A stretch of 64,000 nucleotides of DNA from Agapetus fuscipes (taxonomy: Eukaryota > Arthropoda > Insecta > Trichoptera > Glossosomatidae). The position numbers and the translations under genes are program-made. The DNA is taken from the NCBI GenBank assembly GCA_951799405.1, contig OX637353.1, positions 7,068,001-7,132,000 of the forward strand, read 5' to 3'. Of this stretch, positions 34,146 to 44,949 are shown one piece after another. The stretch's first letter is position 1, and each line of letters begins with the position of its first letter. Below the pieces are notes generated by a model. The model had not been told where the DNA came from. It made no database searches and saw nothing but the letters and a program-made list of their open reading frames with translations.

Positions 34146-34490
34146 ACGCAAAAAAAAAAAAAAACGCAACTAAGCTACACATATAGTGTAACTTCTTGCC
34201 GCGTTATCCCCGAAGGGGTCGCATGTGGCGAGTTGAACCTATTTATTTTTACAGGTAAGGGGGCCGGCCTTACGCCAACCACTTCAGTTGAAGTGGGGGT
34301 TTCCCAGCTCCCGAGAGTGCTGGTACTCATTTCTTGTGAAGGCTGAGTAAACCTTGCCGGTATTTCATTTTGGGGTTTGAAATAAACACCGAAACGGGAA
34401 ATCATTTCTGACACCCTCGGTGGGATTCGAACCCGAGCTTTCGGCATGGAATACAAGCACTCTACCACCTGAGCTATCGACCGGACATAT
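34146..34490 (-). mobile_element. SINE type 1, full-length, inserted in LINE A copy 2
   Basis: Read on the minus strand: head GATAGCTCAGGTGGTAGAGT (A box), CGGGTTCGAATCCCACCGAG (B box), body with CAGCCTTCACAAGAAATGAG, GAGCTGGGAAACCCCC and CGACCCCTTCGGGG, and end CTATATGTGTAGCTTAGTTG plus a T-run. GTAT flanks both sides (34142-34145 and 34491-34494), a short or worn target duplication. Removing it rejoins the LINE frame. Confidence 0.88.
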
Positions 34491-34972
34491 GTATGATTAG
34501 GGAAAAACGAAGTGACAGGGTGAGGAATGATTTTGTAAGAGAAGAATGTGGTGTAAGGGAAAGTGTGAAAGTGAAGATTAAAAGAAGTATGTTAAGATGG
34601 TTCGGGCACATGGAGAGAATGAGTGATGAAAGATTGACGAAGAAAGTATATGTTGCTAGAATAGATGGATGTCGTCGAAGAGGAAGACCGAGAAAGGTAT
34701 GGATCGACCAAATTTTCGAAATAACGAGTGAATGGGATATCCAGAGTCATAATAAAAGGAGAGCTTGTATGAAAAAGGTTATGACTCTGGATGAAATGAA
34801 AGAAGTATGCAAGGACAAGAAGAAGTGGCGGCTAATCTGCAATGCTGATTTGTAATGTTGGTTTATTAGTTTGCTACATTTTTTGCATAATAAATTTTTG
34901 ACTTTTTTTGTATAGACTTATTTTTAAGGTTTTGTTGTTTTTTGTAAACTTAAATGTCATTTATTACTCGTA

Positions 34973-35214
34973 TTCCTTGACTTATAGGTTGGTATGAGGC
35001 TGACCACCCATACTGTAAAAAATGGTTCACTTTGCCAATGTCACCCCTGTTTCAGAGAATGTCGGCAGGAGTTGCAGGGCTTATGTTCATTTGAGTTTGG
35101 ATTTTATTTGTAAGTACACAATCAGCATTTGTTAGCGCGAACTACACGTGTTTGTTTGTGGGCATACATCTGAGAGCTTTAAATGAATATATCCTTGCAA
35201 CTTAGATTATAGAT
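34973..35214 (+). repeat. LINE A 3' module of LINE copy 2
   Basis: Starts TTCCTTGACTTATAGGTTGG and ends CTTGCAACTTAGATTATAGA. It lies downstream of the LINE ORF as in copy 1. Confidence 0.85.
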
Positions 35215-35734
35215 CCTTTATACATAAGGACCGCTATATTATTTTTTTGAAAACTAGTAGGAAACAACGCTCGTGGCTTTTTCTAGAAAGGAACATCTTA
35301 ATAAATGATTCAACACATGCACGGTTATCACGCTCACAGCGCAAATTCACTACAAAGAAGAAAAAGTTACGTATCGAGTTTCAACTGCAGTAAAATATGC
35401 TTTAGTCCATCAATCACGTCTGGTTGATAATTAACAAGGTTTAGTTTGAACATCTCCAGCTGTTGGACTAAACAACAATTCAATTTGGAGCCAAAACTAA
35501 TCCCCGAAGGCTCGTGCTGCTTTGATGGACTGTATTAATACATTGGAATACGTCTCAACCCGTGGCTGTAAATATGTTGACGCTGTTTCAAAACCGAACA
35601 TTAAATATAAAACAAATCAACCCACGCATTCAGGTAGATACTATTTCATATGCCTGTAAAAAATTTGAGGAGAACATAATATCTACAGAGTAATAAAGAA
35701 TGTTTTGAAAGAGTGTTGAAATTAGTAAAGAGAA
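35215..35734. other. No gene recognised
   Basis: Unique AT-rich spacer. Confidence 0.4.
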
Positions 35735-35786
35735 CGTATGGATGCGCCGAAACCCTAAAATAGCGAATGAATGGGATATTCACAGG
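35735..35786 (+). pseudogene. Tiny LINE A ORF scrap
   Basis: GTATGGATGCGCCGAAACCC followed by TAGCGAATGAATGGGATATT matches the region coding VWMDQISEIANEWNIQS in LINE A. It directly abuts an oppositely oriented 3' module. Confidence 0.6.
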
Positions 35787-35787
35787 A

Positions 35788-36036
35788 AATAATCTAAGTT
35801 ACAAATATGTATTACATTTAAGATTCAAATTACATGCAATCCAACACGCAGGCACGTATAAATTCGCGCTTACACATGCCGCATGTAGACTTGCAACATA
35901 AAAACTTAATCTCAAATAAACATAAGCCCTTCAGCTCTTGTCGACTTTCCCTGAAACAGGGGTGGCATTGATTGAGTGAACTATTTTTTTACAGTATAGG
36001 TGGTCAGTCTCATAGCATCTTATAAGTCAAAGAAAA
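35788..36036 (-). repeat. LINE A 3' module, copy A9
   Basis: From AATCTAAGTTACAAATATG to TCTTATAAGTCAAAG, with the usual internal blocks. The flank beyond the border is unrelated to LINE sequence. Confidence 0.75.
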
Positions 36037-38206
36037 CCCAAATAAAGGCAGATGATATTCAATGTTGGCAGCTAAGGTTTTTAAATTTAAAATGCTCATT
36101 TAAAATTGAGTGTTTTGGAATATTGTATTTCTTATTGGTTTTTATGTGGTTAGATACAGTAATGTTAACTACGGAGAAATAAGTCTGTATTACTCGTAGT
36201 ATCAGTTTTGTAATAAATATACTAGCCTATTTAGTATCTACTATAACTATAGTATGGTCAGCACAAATACTGATAATTAAAATAACCACACATTTAGATA
36301 GATTGCGCATACATGAATTAAAACAGATATTAGATTTATTTTTAAAGTGTGTCTTCTTTTATTAACTATGTATGTAGGTACAATTTTATTGCTGAAATAC
36401 TTCCACCCATCAAATATCGAAAAACAAAAACGCTGAAAATGTAACTCTTTCGCTATTCCATCCGAAATTGCTTACCGCTTCTGCAAGATTGCATACATGT
36501 CTTCTTATCTTTGTTGATTCGCATCCATTTTTAAATCATCAAGGTGTCCTCTATATACAATTAAATATTATTTACTCAATGGTTTGTTCACAATTCCACT
36601 TCAATGACAAAAAAAACAAACATACTCTTTATAGTTATTAAAGGTACCACCTCAACTGAGTACAGCATATTGTGTACTATAAGGAGGTACATAAGTGAGT
36701 ATGGATATTGGATAAGTACTCGTTTATTCCACGCGGCTTAGAAGCTGTTTATAAATCAAAGGGGCCATAAGTCATGAGTGGTAACAAATGGCCGTCAGTC
36801 AGATGGGCAGGCCAAAAACGAACGCCGTGCTTAAATATTTATAGTAATAAATTAAATAGTTCCAATGGCCTATTCATCAATAGTCATCAGCCGTGAATGT
36901 GAAGCATTGATTCCTCGCTTTGTTGGCGAGTGTTTGATGTCTGTACCGAACCATCAACAATGCAACTAAGCCCAGAGAAGTGTGCTCAGCTTAGCGGGAA
37001 CAGAGAACGACCAACTGATTTCAAAAGTTCGGTTCTCAAACCAAAACAAAAGTATTGATTAGCAATAAAGTTCATGAATGTGGTGTTTCAAAACCAAAAA
37101 ATGACGTAGACTTCTTAGAACACAGGATGAGAAATCAATAAAGAATGCATACTTACATGAAAATTTACTACCGCATCATTATGTATCAAATAAAAAACAG
37201 TAATAACTTTCGATTCGGAATAAAAAAAATACAAAGAATGACTCATGATACTGATATTGCTCTTTCGGGCTTTGAATGCGGTCATTGATTTTGATAACGT
37301 TTTTGTTTTTGTTTAATATTCTCTCTCAAATAATGTAAACGTAAGGAACACTCCACAACAATACTTATCCAAACGAGCATGATGGTAGGTACTCAATAAT
37401 GACATTTTGACTTACAAATTTAGCAGCATTCTTTGACGTAATATCGTGATACATTGAAAAATGATTTTGCCTTACCTTTCGAAGGCACGTAGGTTTGGAT
37501 AACACATCAAAGTCAATACATATTTTATATGTACTTTTCAAATTGAAAACTCTTGTGAATTTGAATGCATCTTTTTAAATTATTTTTTTATTAATGAAAC
37601 GACATGGAATTCTACAACCTTTGAAATATACCATTCTCCGACATGAAATGAAGTTGACTTCCAGTTAGTGCTCTCGCTCTGCGCTTCACCCAACACCGCC
37701 AGACAAGAGATGATAAATTTTGATTTATTCCTTCGTTTACAAGAGCACAGGTTACTCAATGCTATATCCGCGGCAGAATTATCAACATTTATTGGTGTTC
37801 CTAGCATTCCAAACACACACCAAACCAATACGAAACCACACCTGGGCAGGTGGCCTGGTCCTAGCATAAAACATTACCTTCAAAACTCAACCGTAGCGTA
37901 TTACCAAAAAAATATGGAAACTTAAACAACGCTTCAAGTGAGCGTTTTAGATTCCTGATACTTTTGGTAAAACGTATTTTGAATGTTTTATATTTGGGGT
38001 ACAGATCCCAAAAAAAGGATTAAGAAATTTGAGCGTCCATAATTAATAATAATTAATCTTTATGATGAGGTGTTCTTGTCGAGAAAATTATTGTAAAAAA
38101 AATAAACACTTAAAAGAGTACGAGAGAATAGCTTTAAAATTAAACAAACTGAAAGGGATTTCATATTTAATGGCTTGTGCAGTGTGAAAAGATACCCTAT
38201 CGTTTG
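36037..38206. other. No gene recognised
   Basis: AT-rich sequence. Overlapping frames of 85-95 residues on both strands at 37580-37925 carry no motif I recognise and no clear splice borders. Confidence 0.4.
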
Positions 38207-38496
38207 ATCTAATCTAATCTAATCTAATCTAAGCTGCAAAGATATATATCATTTAAGTTTTATATTAAATGCATTCCCACAAGCAGATATGTATAATTTC
38301 GCGCTAACACATGCCGCATGTGGACCTACAATATAAAAACCCAATCTCAAATGAACATAAGCCTTGCAACTCTTGCCGTCCTTCCCTGAAACAGAGGTGA
38401 CATTGGCAAAGTGAACCAATTTTTACATTATGGGTGGTCAGCCGCATAACAACCTATAAGTCAAGGAACATACATGACAAATTACATTTTTTAAAA
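38207..38496 (-). repeat. LINE A 3' end, copy A10
   Basis: The (TCTAA)n tail at 38209-38232 is followed by the full module and, beyond the CAAGGAAC border, by ATGACAAATTACATTTT, which matches the LINE A 3' UTR. This copy is therefore a truncated LINE end and not a free module. Confidence 0.8.
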
Positions 38497-38964
38497 ACAA
38501 TAAATCACAATATATACATGGACATAAAAACTAAAAGTTTGATAGATTCAATAATTCCTTATTATCCTCACTTGTTGTGGGCATGTCGAATGAGAGGGCT
38601 AGAGGTATGATTCCGTAGGCTCATACACCTAATTGTACGTACAGTTCCGGTTTTAGCACTACCAGCGCCCTGGGCGAGATTTTTTAAGGCGCCCCCCCCC
38701 CCCCCCCCCCCTATTCGACATTCGAAAATTCAAATTCATACGAAATAAATTGCACAGAATCTGCACTCGACTTTCTCGCATAAATTAACCCACTGTATGA
38801 CGTATGTAAAGCTAAAATCATCTACCAGCTTATGCAGTTTTAATGAAAATATAATATATCGATTATAAATCAATTTTATTCCACCGCGATGTGTACCTGC
38901 ATACTCGTACAATATGGAAATAGCCATATAAATTCTTAAGTGAATAAAAAATATTTGAATGATT

Positions 38965-39058
38965 TATTTGGTGAGCGCCGTTTTGTGTGAATCACACCTC
39001 AAGAGCCCTCTGCGAGGTTGGTCTTCTTTGGAAAAAGCGCCAATTACACAAGAAAGAC
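38965..39058 (-). repeat. SINE type 2 3' fragment
   Basis: GTGAGCGCCGTTTTGTGTGA, CTCAAGAGCCCTCTGCGAGG and AAAGCGCCAATTACACAAG are shared with 47665-47745. Confidence 0.55.
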
Positions 39059-40018
39059 CCTTGACATATATTTGGTATGAAGCTGACCTCTGTACTGTAC
39101 TGTATTGTATCCTGACGCCGTTCCACTAGGGGTGGCCGGTACCTCCGCAGATGCGCCTCCAATTTTTTCTGTCCTAACAAAACCACTTTCATTTCCTCAA
39201 TATTCATCACCTTGTTCATTCATACTCTTCTTTTATTCTTACTCTGCAGATTCCATTCTTTCGCAATCTCACCTATTTGGTCTAACCATTTTTTCCTCAG
39301 CCTTCCCCTTCCGCGCTTTTCTCTGACATTTCCTTTGTACACTTTCTTCTTTAGTTGTTCATCATCCATTCTTTCAAGATGTCCGAACCATCTCATCGTA
39401 CTTTTTTGTACTTTCATTCTCATATTCTCTTTTATACCACACTCGTTCATCCCCCAATCATTACGTACTCGACATTTTCACTCAGTGTCTTTCCAGCCAT
39501 TGCTCTCAGGTTAGCCATTTCAACCGTACATACTTTACTCAGCTCACATTCATTAAGCCTCACTTTCATCAACCAATTTGCCATTGTGGACCGCCGATCT
39601 CATATTTTTCGTAAGATTCCTATTTTTTGCAATTCTTCCAATCGTTCCCATTACACTTATTTCTCTACTAGCGCGCTTTTCCAATTCTTTCGTCAATTTC
39701 CCATTCGACTCCAACTTGCTTCCCAGATAATCAAATTCTTTCACACCTCCACTCTTGTTTCATTCAGTCTTATCTCAATTTCCTCGCATTCCTCAGTCCT
39801 CCCAAAGTGTAAAAAATAATTCACTTTGTCAATGTCACCCTTGTTTCAAGGAAGGTCGGCAAGAGTTGCAGGTTTTATGTTCATTTGAGATTTGGTTTTA
39901 ATTTGTAAGTACACATTCAGCATTCGTAAGCGTGAACTTACACGTGCCTGTTTGTGGGCATGCATTTGATATGAGTTTTGAATATTTATATTTCATTGCA
40001 GCTTAGATTCTAGATTAT
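39059..40018 (+). repeat. LINE A 3' module split by a LINE C insertion
   Basis: The head piece 39059-39089 (CCTTGACATATATTTGGTAT) and the remainder 39805-40018 (TTCACTTTGTCAATGTCACC to GCAGCTTAGATTCTAGAT) are the two halves of one plus-strand module. The 0.7 kb between them is a minus-strand LINE fragment. Confidence 0.72.
39090..39803 (-). pseudogene. LINE C fragment, degenerate
   Basis: On the minus strand three frames together cover the C-terminal part of an ORF2 related to LINE A: DYLGSKLESNGKLTKELEKR, IGRIAKNRNLTKNMRSAVHN, MRWFGHLERM, GRGRLRKKWLDQIGEIAKEW. Frameshifts separate them and the catalytic part is absent. The end carries a short-repeat tail, seen as CTGTACTGTACTGTATTGTA at 39089-39108, unlike the TTAGA tail of LINE A. 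Confidence 0.82.
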
Positions 40019-40318
40019 TACAGATGGTCATTGAACCCTTCTGTATGCAAACTAGGACTTTGTAATGTGGGTAATCTTTTTAGTTATATTTTGAAAAAGT
40101 AACGACTGATTATTATTGGTATTTATAAAATTTTAAGAATCACAGCCTTTTTTCTAATTTTAACCCTTTGACTACCAATAAAATTACGAAAACATTTTGT
40201 ATGGAAATTTTTTCACTTTGTATGGTGGCTACACTTTTGATTCACTTTTTGGTAAAAATAATGATGGCAATATATAAGTTATCAGTATAATTTAACATTT
40301 GTACTACATTCTTTTTTT

Positions 40319-40985
40319 ATTAACCCTCTAACTGCCGAGAATTTTTCCATTATTTTTTTCTTTTATATGGCAACTCCCTAAACCGAGATTATGATGAGGA
40401 TAATATCTTCATTATAATCTATTAGATAGTTATTTTATAATTATTAGATAGCACTATTTTATAAATGGATTCACAAAAAAATTAAGAAAAATCGTCGGAG
40501 CCGTTTTTGAGAAAATCGCATTTAAAATTTTCATCTCTTCGGAAGCCATCTTGAATTTTCAAAAAAGGAAAAAAACTTTGAGAATGAATTAAAGTGATAA
40601 AGTTGTTCTTTCTGTCAAGTCTAAACCAAATTTAAATATCATGCATTTTAATGAGTTTTTGTTATATTTTCGTTGTCAAATTTGAGGTCGTGTAAACGGA
40701 GCTTTATAATATTTTTTTCAAAAATTTTTTTTTTAATTTTGTAGAAATTTATGTTGTTTATAATATTGTGAAACATTAAATTTTTGTTAACCCTTTAGCT
40801 TTCGAGAAAATCACAATCGTTTGTTTTTTTTTATATGGCAACCCATAGACACAGTTATAACAACTTTATTAAATTAAAAATTAATTAGGGGCAATTCTGA
40901 AATTTAAGAAAAATTCTTGGAGCCGTTTGTGAGAAAATTTTAGTTTTATGTTTTTTTGTATGGCAGGCATCTTGAATTTTCAAGT
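40319..40985. repeat. Two diverged copies of a segment, about 0.47 kb apart
   Basis: TTAACCCTCTAACTGCCGAG (40319), TTATATGGCAACTCCC and GAGCCGTTTTTGAGAAAATC recur in order as TTAACCCTTTAGCTTTCGAG (40788), TTATATGGCAACCCAT and GAGCCGTTTGTGAGAAAATT, both followed by CATCTTGAATTTTCAA. A third start (TTAACCCTTTGACTACC) lies at about 40159. Confidence 0.65.
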
Positions 40986-41079
40986 TGGTGTAATGCCGTG
41001 TTATTCATTCATAAAACATGTCCAAAAAAGTTGATATAGCCAAAATTTGGTATCTCTAAGACTAATACTTTGGAAAGTG

Positions 41080-41106
41080 ACACACATACACACACACACA
41101 CACACA
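41080..41106. repeat. CA microsatellite
   Basis: ACACACATACACACACACAC and a few further CA units. Confidence 0.9.
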
Positions 41107-41429
41107 TCCAGACGGATGTTTTTGAAAGCTGCACCAGGACAACTCATTCCCGTGAAAACCTCGAAAAAAATTTTTTACACCAAATCAAAACTTTCTTTAA
41201 AGCCGAAAACTTGAAAATATTTAATTATTGTTTTCATTTCTCTTTCTTAGAATGTAACAATTATTTTACAGGTTCAATTTTTACTGTTTACGAAAAATAA
41301 ATATTTCCGAGTTTCTTCAAAACTTCAAAATTACTAAAAAATTTAAAGGGGCGCCTGTGGCGCCCCTTCATACTTGGCGTCCTGGGCGGTCGCCCGACCG
41401 CGCCCAACCCTAACGCCGGAACTGTGTAC

Positions 41430-41945
41430 GTTTATTAACTACATCCATGAATCTGATGGCACCACTGTTCCGTGATCCGTGGACATAATGCTACAAACGT
41501 CCGCAGGTCCGTGCACCTCATGGTACCTTCTTATCACCATATAGATCCATGAACCTATGTAATACTACTCCTGTTCCATGGCTCTTAAGCTATCACACGT
41601 CCATGGAGCCATGGAAATAATTGTACCATACTTTAAGGTTCATAGAAAAAATGTAACCATAAGTCCATGGGCCGAATGTTACCAAAAAGTTAATGAATCA
41701 GATGGTTCCATATACATAAAATATAATGACAAGTTCATGGGCCAAAAGGCACTGAAAGCAGTACCAAGGTTCATGTGGACAATGATATAATAGTGTACCA
41801 TAGGTCCATTATATAATTGAAGCGTATACCATGAATCTAATGCTAGTACACGTCCATGGAACTTATGGTATTTTATGTCCATAGAACTAATTCAAACACG
41901 AGTCCATGAAGCTGATATTACCAGAGGTCTGTACACCTAATGCCT
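41430..41945. repeat. Degenerate minisatellite, about 35-40 bp period
   Basis: Repeated GTCCATGGA/GTCCATGAA followed by CCTAATGGTACCA-like strings, each about 35-40 bp apart and strongly diverged. Examples: CACGTCCATGGAGCCATGG (41597), AAGTCCATGGGCCGAATG (41660), CACGTCCATGGAACTTATGG (41848). The hAT-like element ends exactly at its left side, and the left flank of that element (CTCATACACCTAATTGTACG) also resembles the unit. Confidence 0.65.
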
Positions 41946-42214
41946 GACGGACGCAGCACACGTCTTGGCCTCCATACATCACGTCTCAGGTGTTCAGCCT
42001 CATTCGACACACTATTGTGAGCTTTGGAAGATTGATTACTGAAAGCACGAACTGCGTTCTAACAATTTCTCAACAGTGAGGCCCAAAAACCTATTTAAAA
42101 AAAGTTAACTTTACAAGTTGTATTAAGGGCACGGCAAAAAAGTTAATATGTAGGTATCTACGATATTTTTTTAAGTCTAAATTCAATTTGCTTACATGTG
42201 TGTTGAGTCAAACC
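41946..42214. other. No gene recognised
   Basis: Short unique spacer. Confidence 0.35.
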
Positions 42215-42605
42215 CAAGCCTACCCATACTGTAAAAGAATGGTTCACTTTGCCAATGTCACCCCTGTTTCAGGGAAAGCTGGCCAAAGTTGCAGGGTTTT
42301 TGTTCATTTGAAGTTTGGTTTTTAATTTGTAAGTGCACATGCAGCATTTGTAAGCGCGAAGTTACAAGTGTCGGTTTTGAAGGCACGCATTTAGGCTGGT
42401 TTTAGTGTCGCGCTGACAACACGCTGACCTTCAGCGCTGACAGCCAAATATATGAACTTTTCGCGCTGACAGCTACGCGCCATTCTAAAACGCTTCCTAC
42501 AAGTTCATATATTTTGAACGGTCAGCGCTGACGGTCAGCGCGACACTAAAACCAGCCTTAATTCTTATTTTAAAATGTAAATACATATTTGCAACTAAGA
42601 TTATA
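42215..42605 (+). repeat. LINE A 3' module, copy A12, split by a MITE
   Basis: CCCATACTGTAAAAGAATGG to AGGCACGCAT, then the MITE at 42394-42557, then the remainder to TTTGCAACTAAGATTATAGA. Taking out the MITE and one TTA restores a continuous module. Confidence 0.8.
42394..42557. mobile_element. Harbinger-like MITE, 164 bp, perfect 24-bp terminal inverted repeats
   Basis: 42394-42417 begins GGCTGGTTTTAGTGTCGCGC and is perfectly complementary to 42534-42557. Flanks are TTA at 42391-42393 and 42558-42560, the 3-bp target duplication typical of PIF/Harbinger elements. Inner parts are partly complementary as well (ATATATGAACTT with AAGTTCATATAT), and GCGCTGAC recurs inside. It has no coding capacity. 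Confidence 0.88.
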
Positions 42606-43071
42606 GATAACAGACTATAAAATTTTAGAGCTATGTACTTCTAATAGGCACCTCGCTTGAAATGCCATAAATAATTTTGGAGTTTTTAATGGTTTTCCCA
42701 ACGCTCTGCACAAAAAAATACAACTACTCTAATAATTATTATAAAATTTCTCATGCTCCATAAACCTTTACGAGGTTCCATAATTAAAAATTCTCTCCAC
42801 TGTGTCGAGCTGTGATTGGTTAGAAAGATAATGCGCCGGCCAATGGGCGGTCGAGAAAATTAATTCAAATTTTTATAGGGGAAACTCGCCAATGAGTGAG
42901 CATTAACGCGTTATGTGAACACTATTTACAACAAAATATACATTCAACTACAAGTATACAAGCAATTTGTTATGAAACTGTAGTGAATTAAGCACAAATT
43001 TGAATTTGGATTTTTTCTCTCAGCTTACAAACGTCACACTTGTATAGGACTAAGGTGCAAAGAAACTTTTA
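42606..43071. other. No gene recognised
   Basis: Spacer with a GC-richer patch at 42790-42900; no motif recognised. Confidence 0.4.
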
Positions 43072-43258
43072 ATCTATAATCTTAGTTGCAAAGATAAATT
43101 TACATTTAAGGCTCAGAGATGCTGCATGTGTACCTACTTACAAATGAAAAGCCAAGCCTGGAAACTTTTGCCGACCTTCTCTGAAACAGAAGTGACATTG
43201 TACTTTTGTTTACAGTAGATATACATATTATTGTCAGCCTCACATATAATTCAAGGAA
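43072..43258 (-). repeat. LINE A 3' module, copy A13
   Basis: From ATAATCTTAGTTGCAAAG to CACATATAATTCAAGGAA, with internal losses. Confidence 0.65.
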
Positions 43259-43467
43259 TCAGAAATAAAAACTTCTGTTTGCATTTTCCCCAGAAAATTG
43301 GTCGTGTGACTTTTAAAATATTGTCTGTGTCGATTCATATGCGGACTTCACGTACCTGTGTTGTCATTTCGTTAAAAAAAAGTAGAAATGTCGGTATCCA
43401 TTTTTTATGTCGTTACATTTATTTTTCAATGCCTGTATAACTATCACGTTTTTCGTACATTTACTCG

Positions 43468-43745
43468 AATCTTTTCCCTGCAACTCCTGCCGACCTTTCT
43501 TGAAATAGGAGTGATGATGACAGAGTGAACCATGTTTAATAACAGTATCAATGGGTTACCCGCCTCATTCTAACCTATTTGTCAAGGAACAACAAAAAGA
43601 CGATAAACTATAGTATAACAACATTACACGTAAACAACGGTAAATTAAATGTACCTACTCATATCTAAAAATAAATTAGAATGAGGAAATAACATTCTGG
43701 GCTAAAATAACTTTAGCCGCCAACATTGCAGGTCAACCACCATTT
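43468..43745 (-). pseudogene. LINE A 3' end, degenerate
   Basis: GCAACTCCTGCCGACC, CTAACCTATTTGTCAAGGAA and, further on, GCCGCCAACATTGCAGGTCA and ACCACCATTTT match module, 3' UTR and ORF end of LINE A on the minus strand, at low identity. Confidence 0.6.
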
Positions 43746-44821
43746 TATCATCATGTAAATAAATTAAACATTTAGATATAAAACCGTAACGATGAAATTA
43801 TTTCATTTTATAAAGGCCAAGTTCCGCCATGCTGCCGGCAATGGCTAATTAGAACACTTTATTGTATGGGAAATCACTCTAAATTAAAATTTTAAAGCGT
43901 CTTCCTTGAGCCCGTAACAAAGCCTCAGTAAGTAGATACAAGATAGAGTCGGCCTGCTAATGTATGGAAATTTATGGTTACTTGGAACGCCAAGTTACAA
44001 CAGAGTTTCACTCAATATGTATTCAATCCAAAACGCTTACTAGAGGCGCAATTAAAGTTTCAATACATAAAATAAAAATAAAACACTACGGTGGAGTTCA
44101 AGCAGAATGTTTTATACTTGGTGCACCGGTCTTCAAGCAGCTAAATCCGTTACAATAATAGTCATTATTTGAGGTAGGTACCTATATTTTATGTGCATAC
44201 ATTAATAGGCACATAAGATTTTTTTGCTTGAATTATTTACCCACGACGGAAATGTGGCCTAACGAATATTTAATTACTATTGAGATATGTTTGAAAATTA
44301 TCAAGATTTAAAACAAATATTAATAATATTTAGATTGTTTTATACCTATACTGCCATTTTTAGTGGCACTAGCCCCCCCAAGGGAGCTTTTAAACATACA
44401 TGTCTTCACCTATCCTCTAATATACTCATTCCACAATCACAACGAAGGAAGCCGATCGAGATAACGACAATGCATCGTCTTCCAGCCAGTCACTAACATA
44501 AAGCGGACGCGAAGGCCACCGCGTCGTTTTGATAGCTAGCCTTGAAAATTATTTCCGCTCGTGATAGCCAAACGTCGCGTCGGCAGATAAAAAAAAAATT
44601 TTTTTTACAAGAAATACTTAAAAAAGAATATGCCATCCATCGCTGACCATTACAGTGATAGTGAACATAAAAATATATTTAATATCAATAATCCAAAATA
44701 CGTGCACTAGGTTAAGCAAACATAATACCTACATTGAATAAAAGTTTAAGCGTATTGACATTGTTAAGATTCAATTAAAATTAATAACGTAACAATAAAA
44801 GACAAAGGTGTTATTCGTGAC
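43746..44821. other. No gene; unnamed repeat at about 44500-44590
   Basis: The block CGTTTTGATAGCTAGCCTTG and ATTTCCGCTCGTGATAGCC also occurs in altered form at 60810-60860, so an unnamed dispersed repeat is present. The rest is AT-rich sequence without recognised features. Confidence 0.4.
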
Positions 44822-44949
44822 TTGATTAATTTCCTCAAGCACTTACGGTGTTATCACACAATTATTTTTATATCGTAGTATTTTTTGATTTGTAGTTGCT
44901 CTCTTGATAATGGTGTGGTAACACCGAAGCACTCGAGGAAATAAATCAA
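44822..44949. repeat. Fold-back repeat (imperfect inverted repeat)
   Basis: 44822-44859 (TTGATTAATTTCCTCAAGCA onwards to GTGTTATCACAC) pairs imperfectly with 44913-44949 (GTGTGGTAACACCGAAGCAC onwards). A second copy of the right arm only is at 46528-46574. It is probably a MITE, but no duplicated target site was found. Confidence 0.6.

Larger units (their letters stand above)
33712..35214 (+). pseudogene. LINE A copy 2, 5'-truncated and interrupted by a SINE
   Basis: It begins just after the YADD motif (VSDSAVELQTMLSRLN) and is close to copy 1 at the protein level (NASKTKVLIFERNDENMNYE, ALMYGSEAW-type block, LRWFGHMERM, GRPRKVW). A type 1 SINE at 34146-34490 splits the frame into 33733-34145 and 34493-34855. 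A separate 3' UTR and the 3' module (34972-35214) follow. The 3' UTR between stop and module differs clearly from that of copy 1, whereas the coding part and the module are well kept. It has no catalytic part and cannot be active. Confidence 0.88.
38642..41424. mobile_element. hAT-like DNA element, 2.8 kb, with nested insertions
   Basis: The left end is CAGTTCCGG followed by TTTTAGCACTACCAGCGCCC. The right end, reverse-complemented, is CAGTTCCGGCGTTAGGGTTG followed by GGCGC. The 8-bp flanks are TGTACGTA (38634-38641) and TGTACGTT (41425-41432), seven of eight identical, as expected for a hAT target duplication. No transposase frame is visible. Inside are a 20-base C-run (38692-38711), a LINE A module split by a LINE C fragment, a duplicated 0.47-kb segment and a CA repeat. 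Confidence 0.65.

Noticed and set aside
34430..34490. A minus-strand tRNA gene
   Set aside because: It is the head of the type 1 SINE inserted in LINE A copy 2.
37580..37925. Opposed ORFs of 85 and 95 residues
   Set aside because: Both strands are open at the same place without motif, splice site or repeat context; likely chance.
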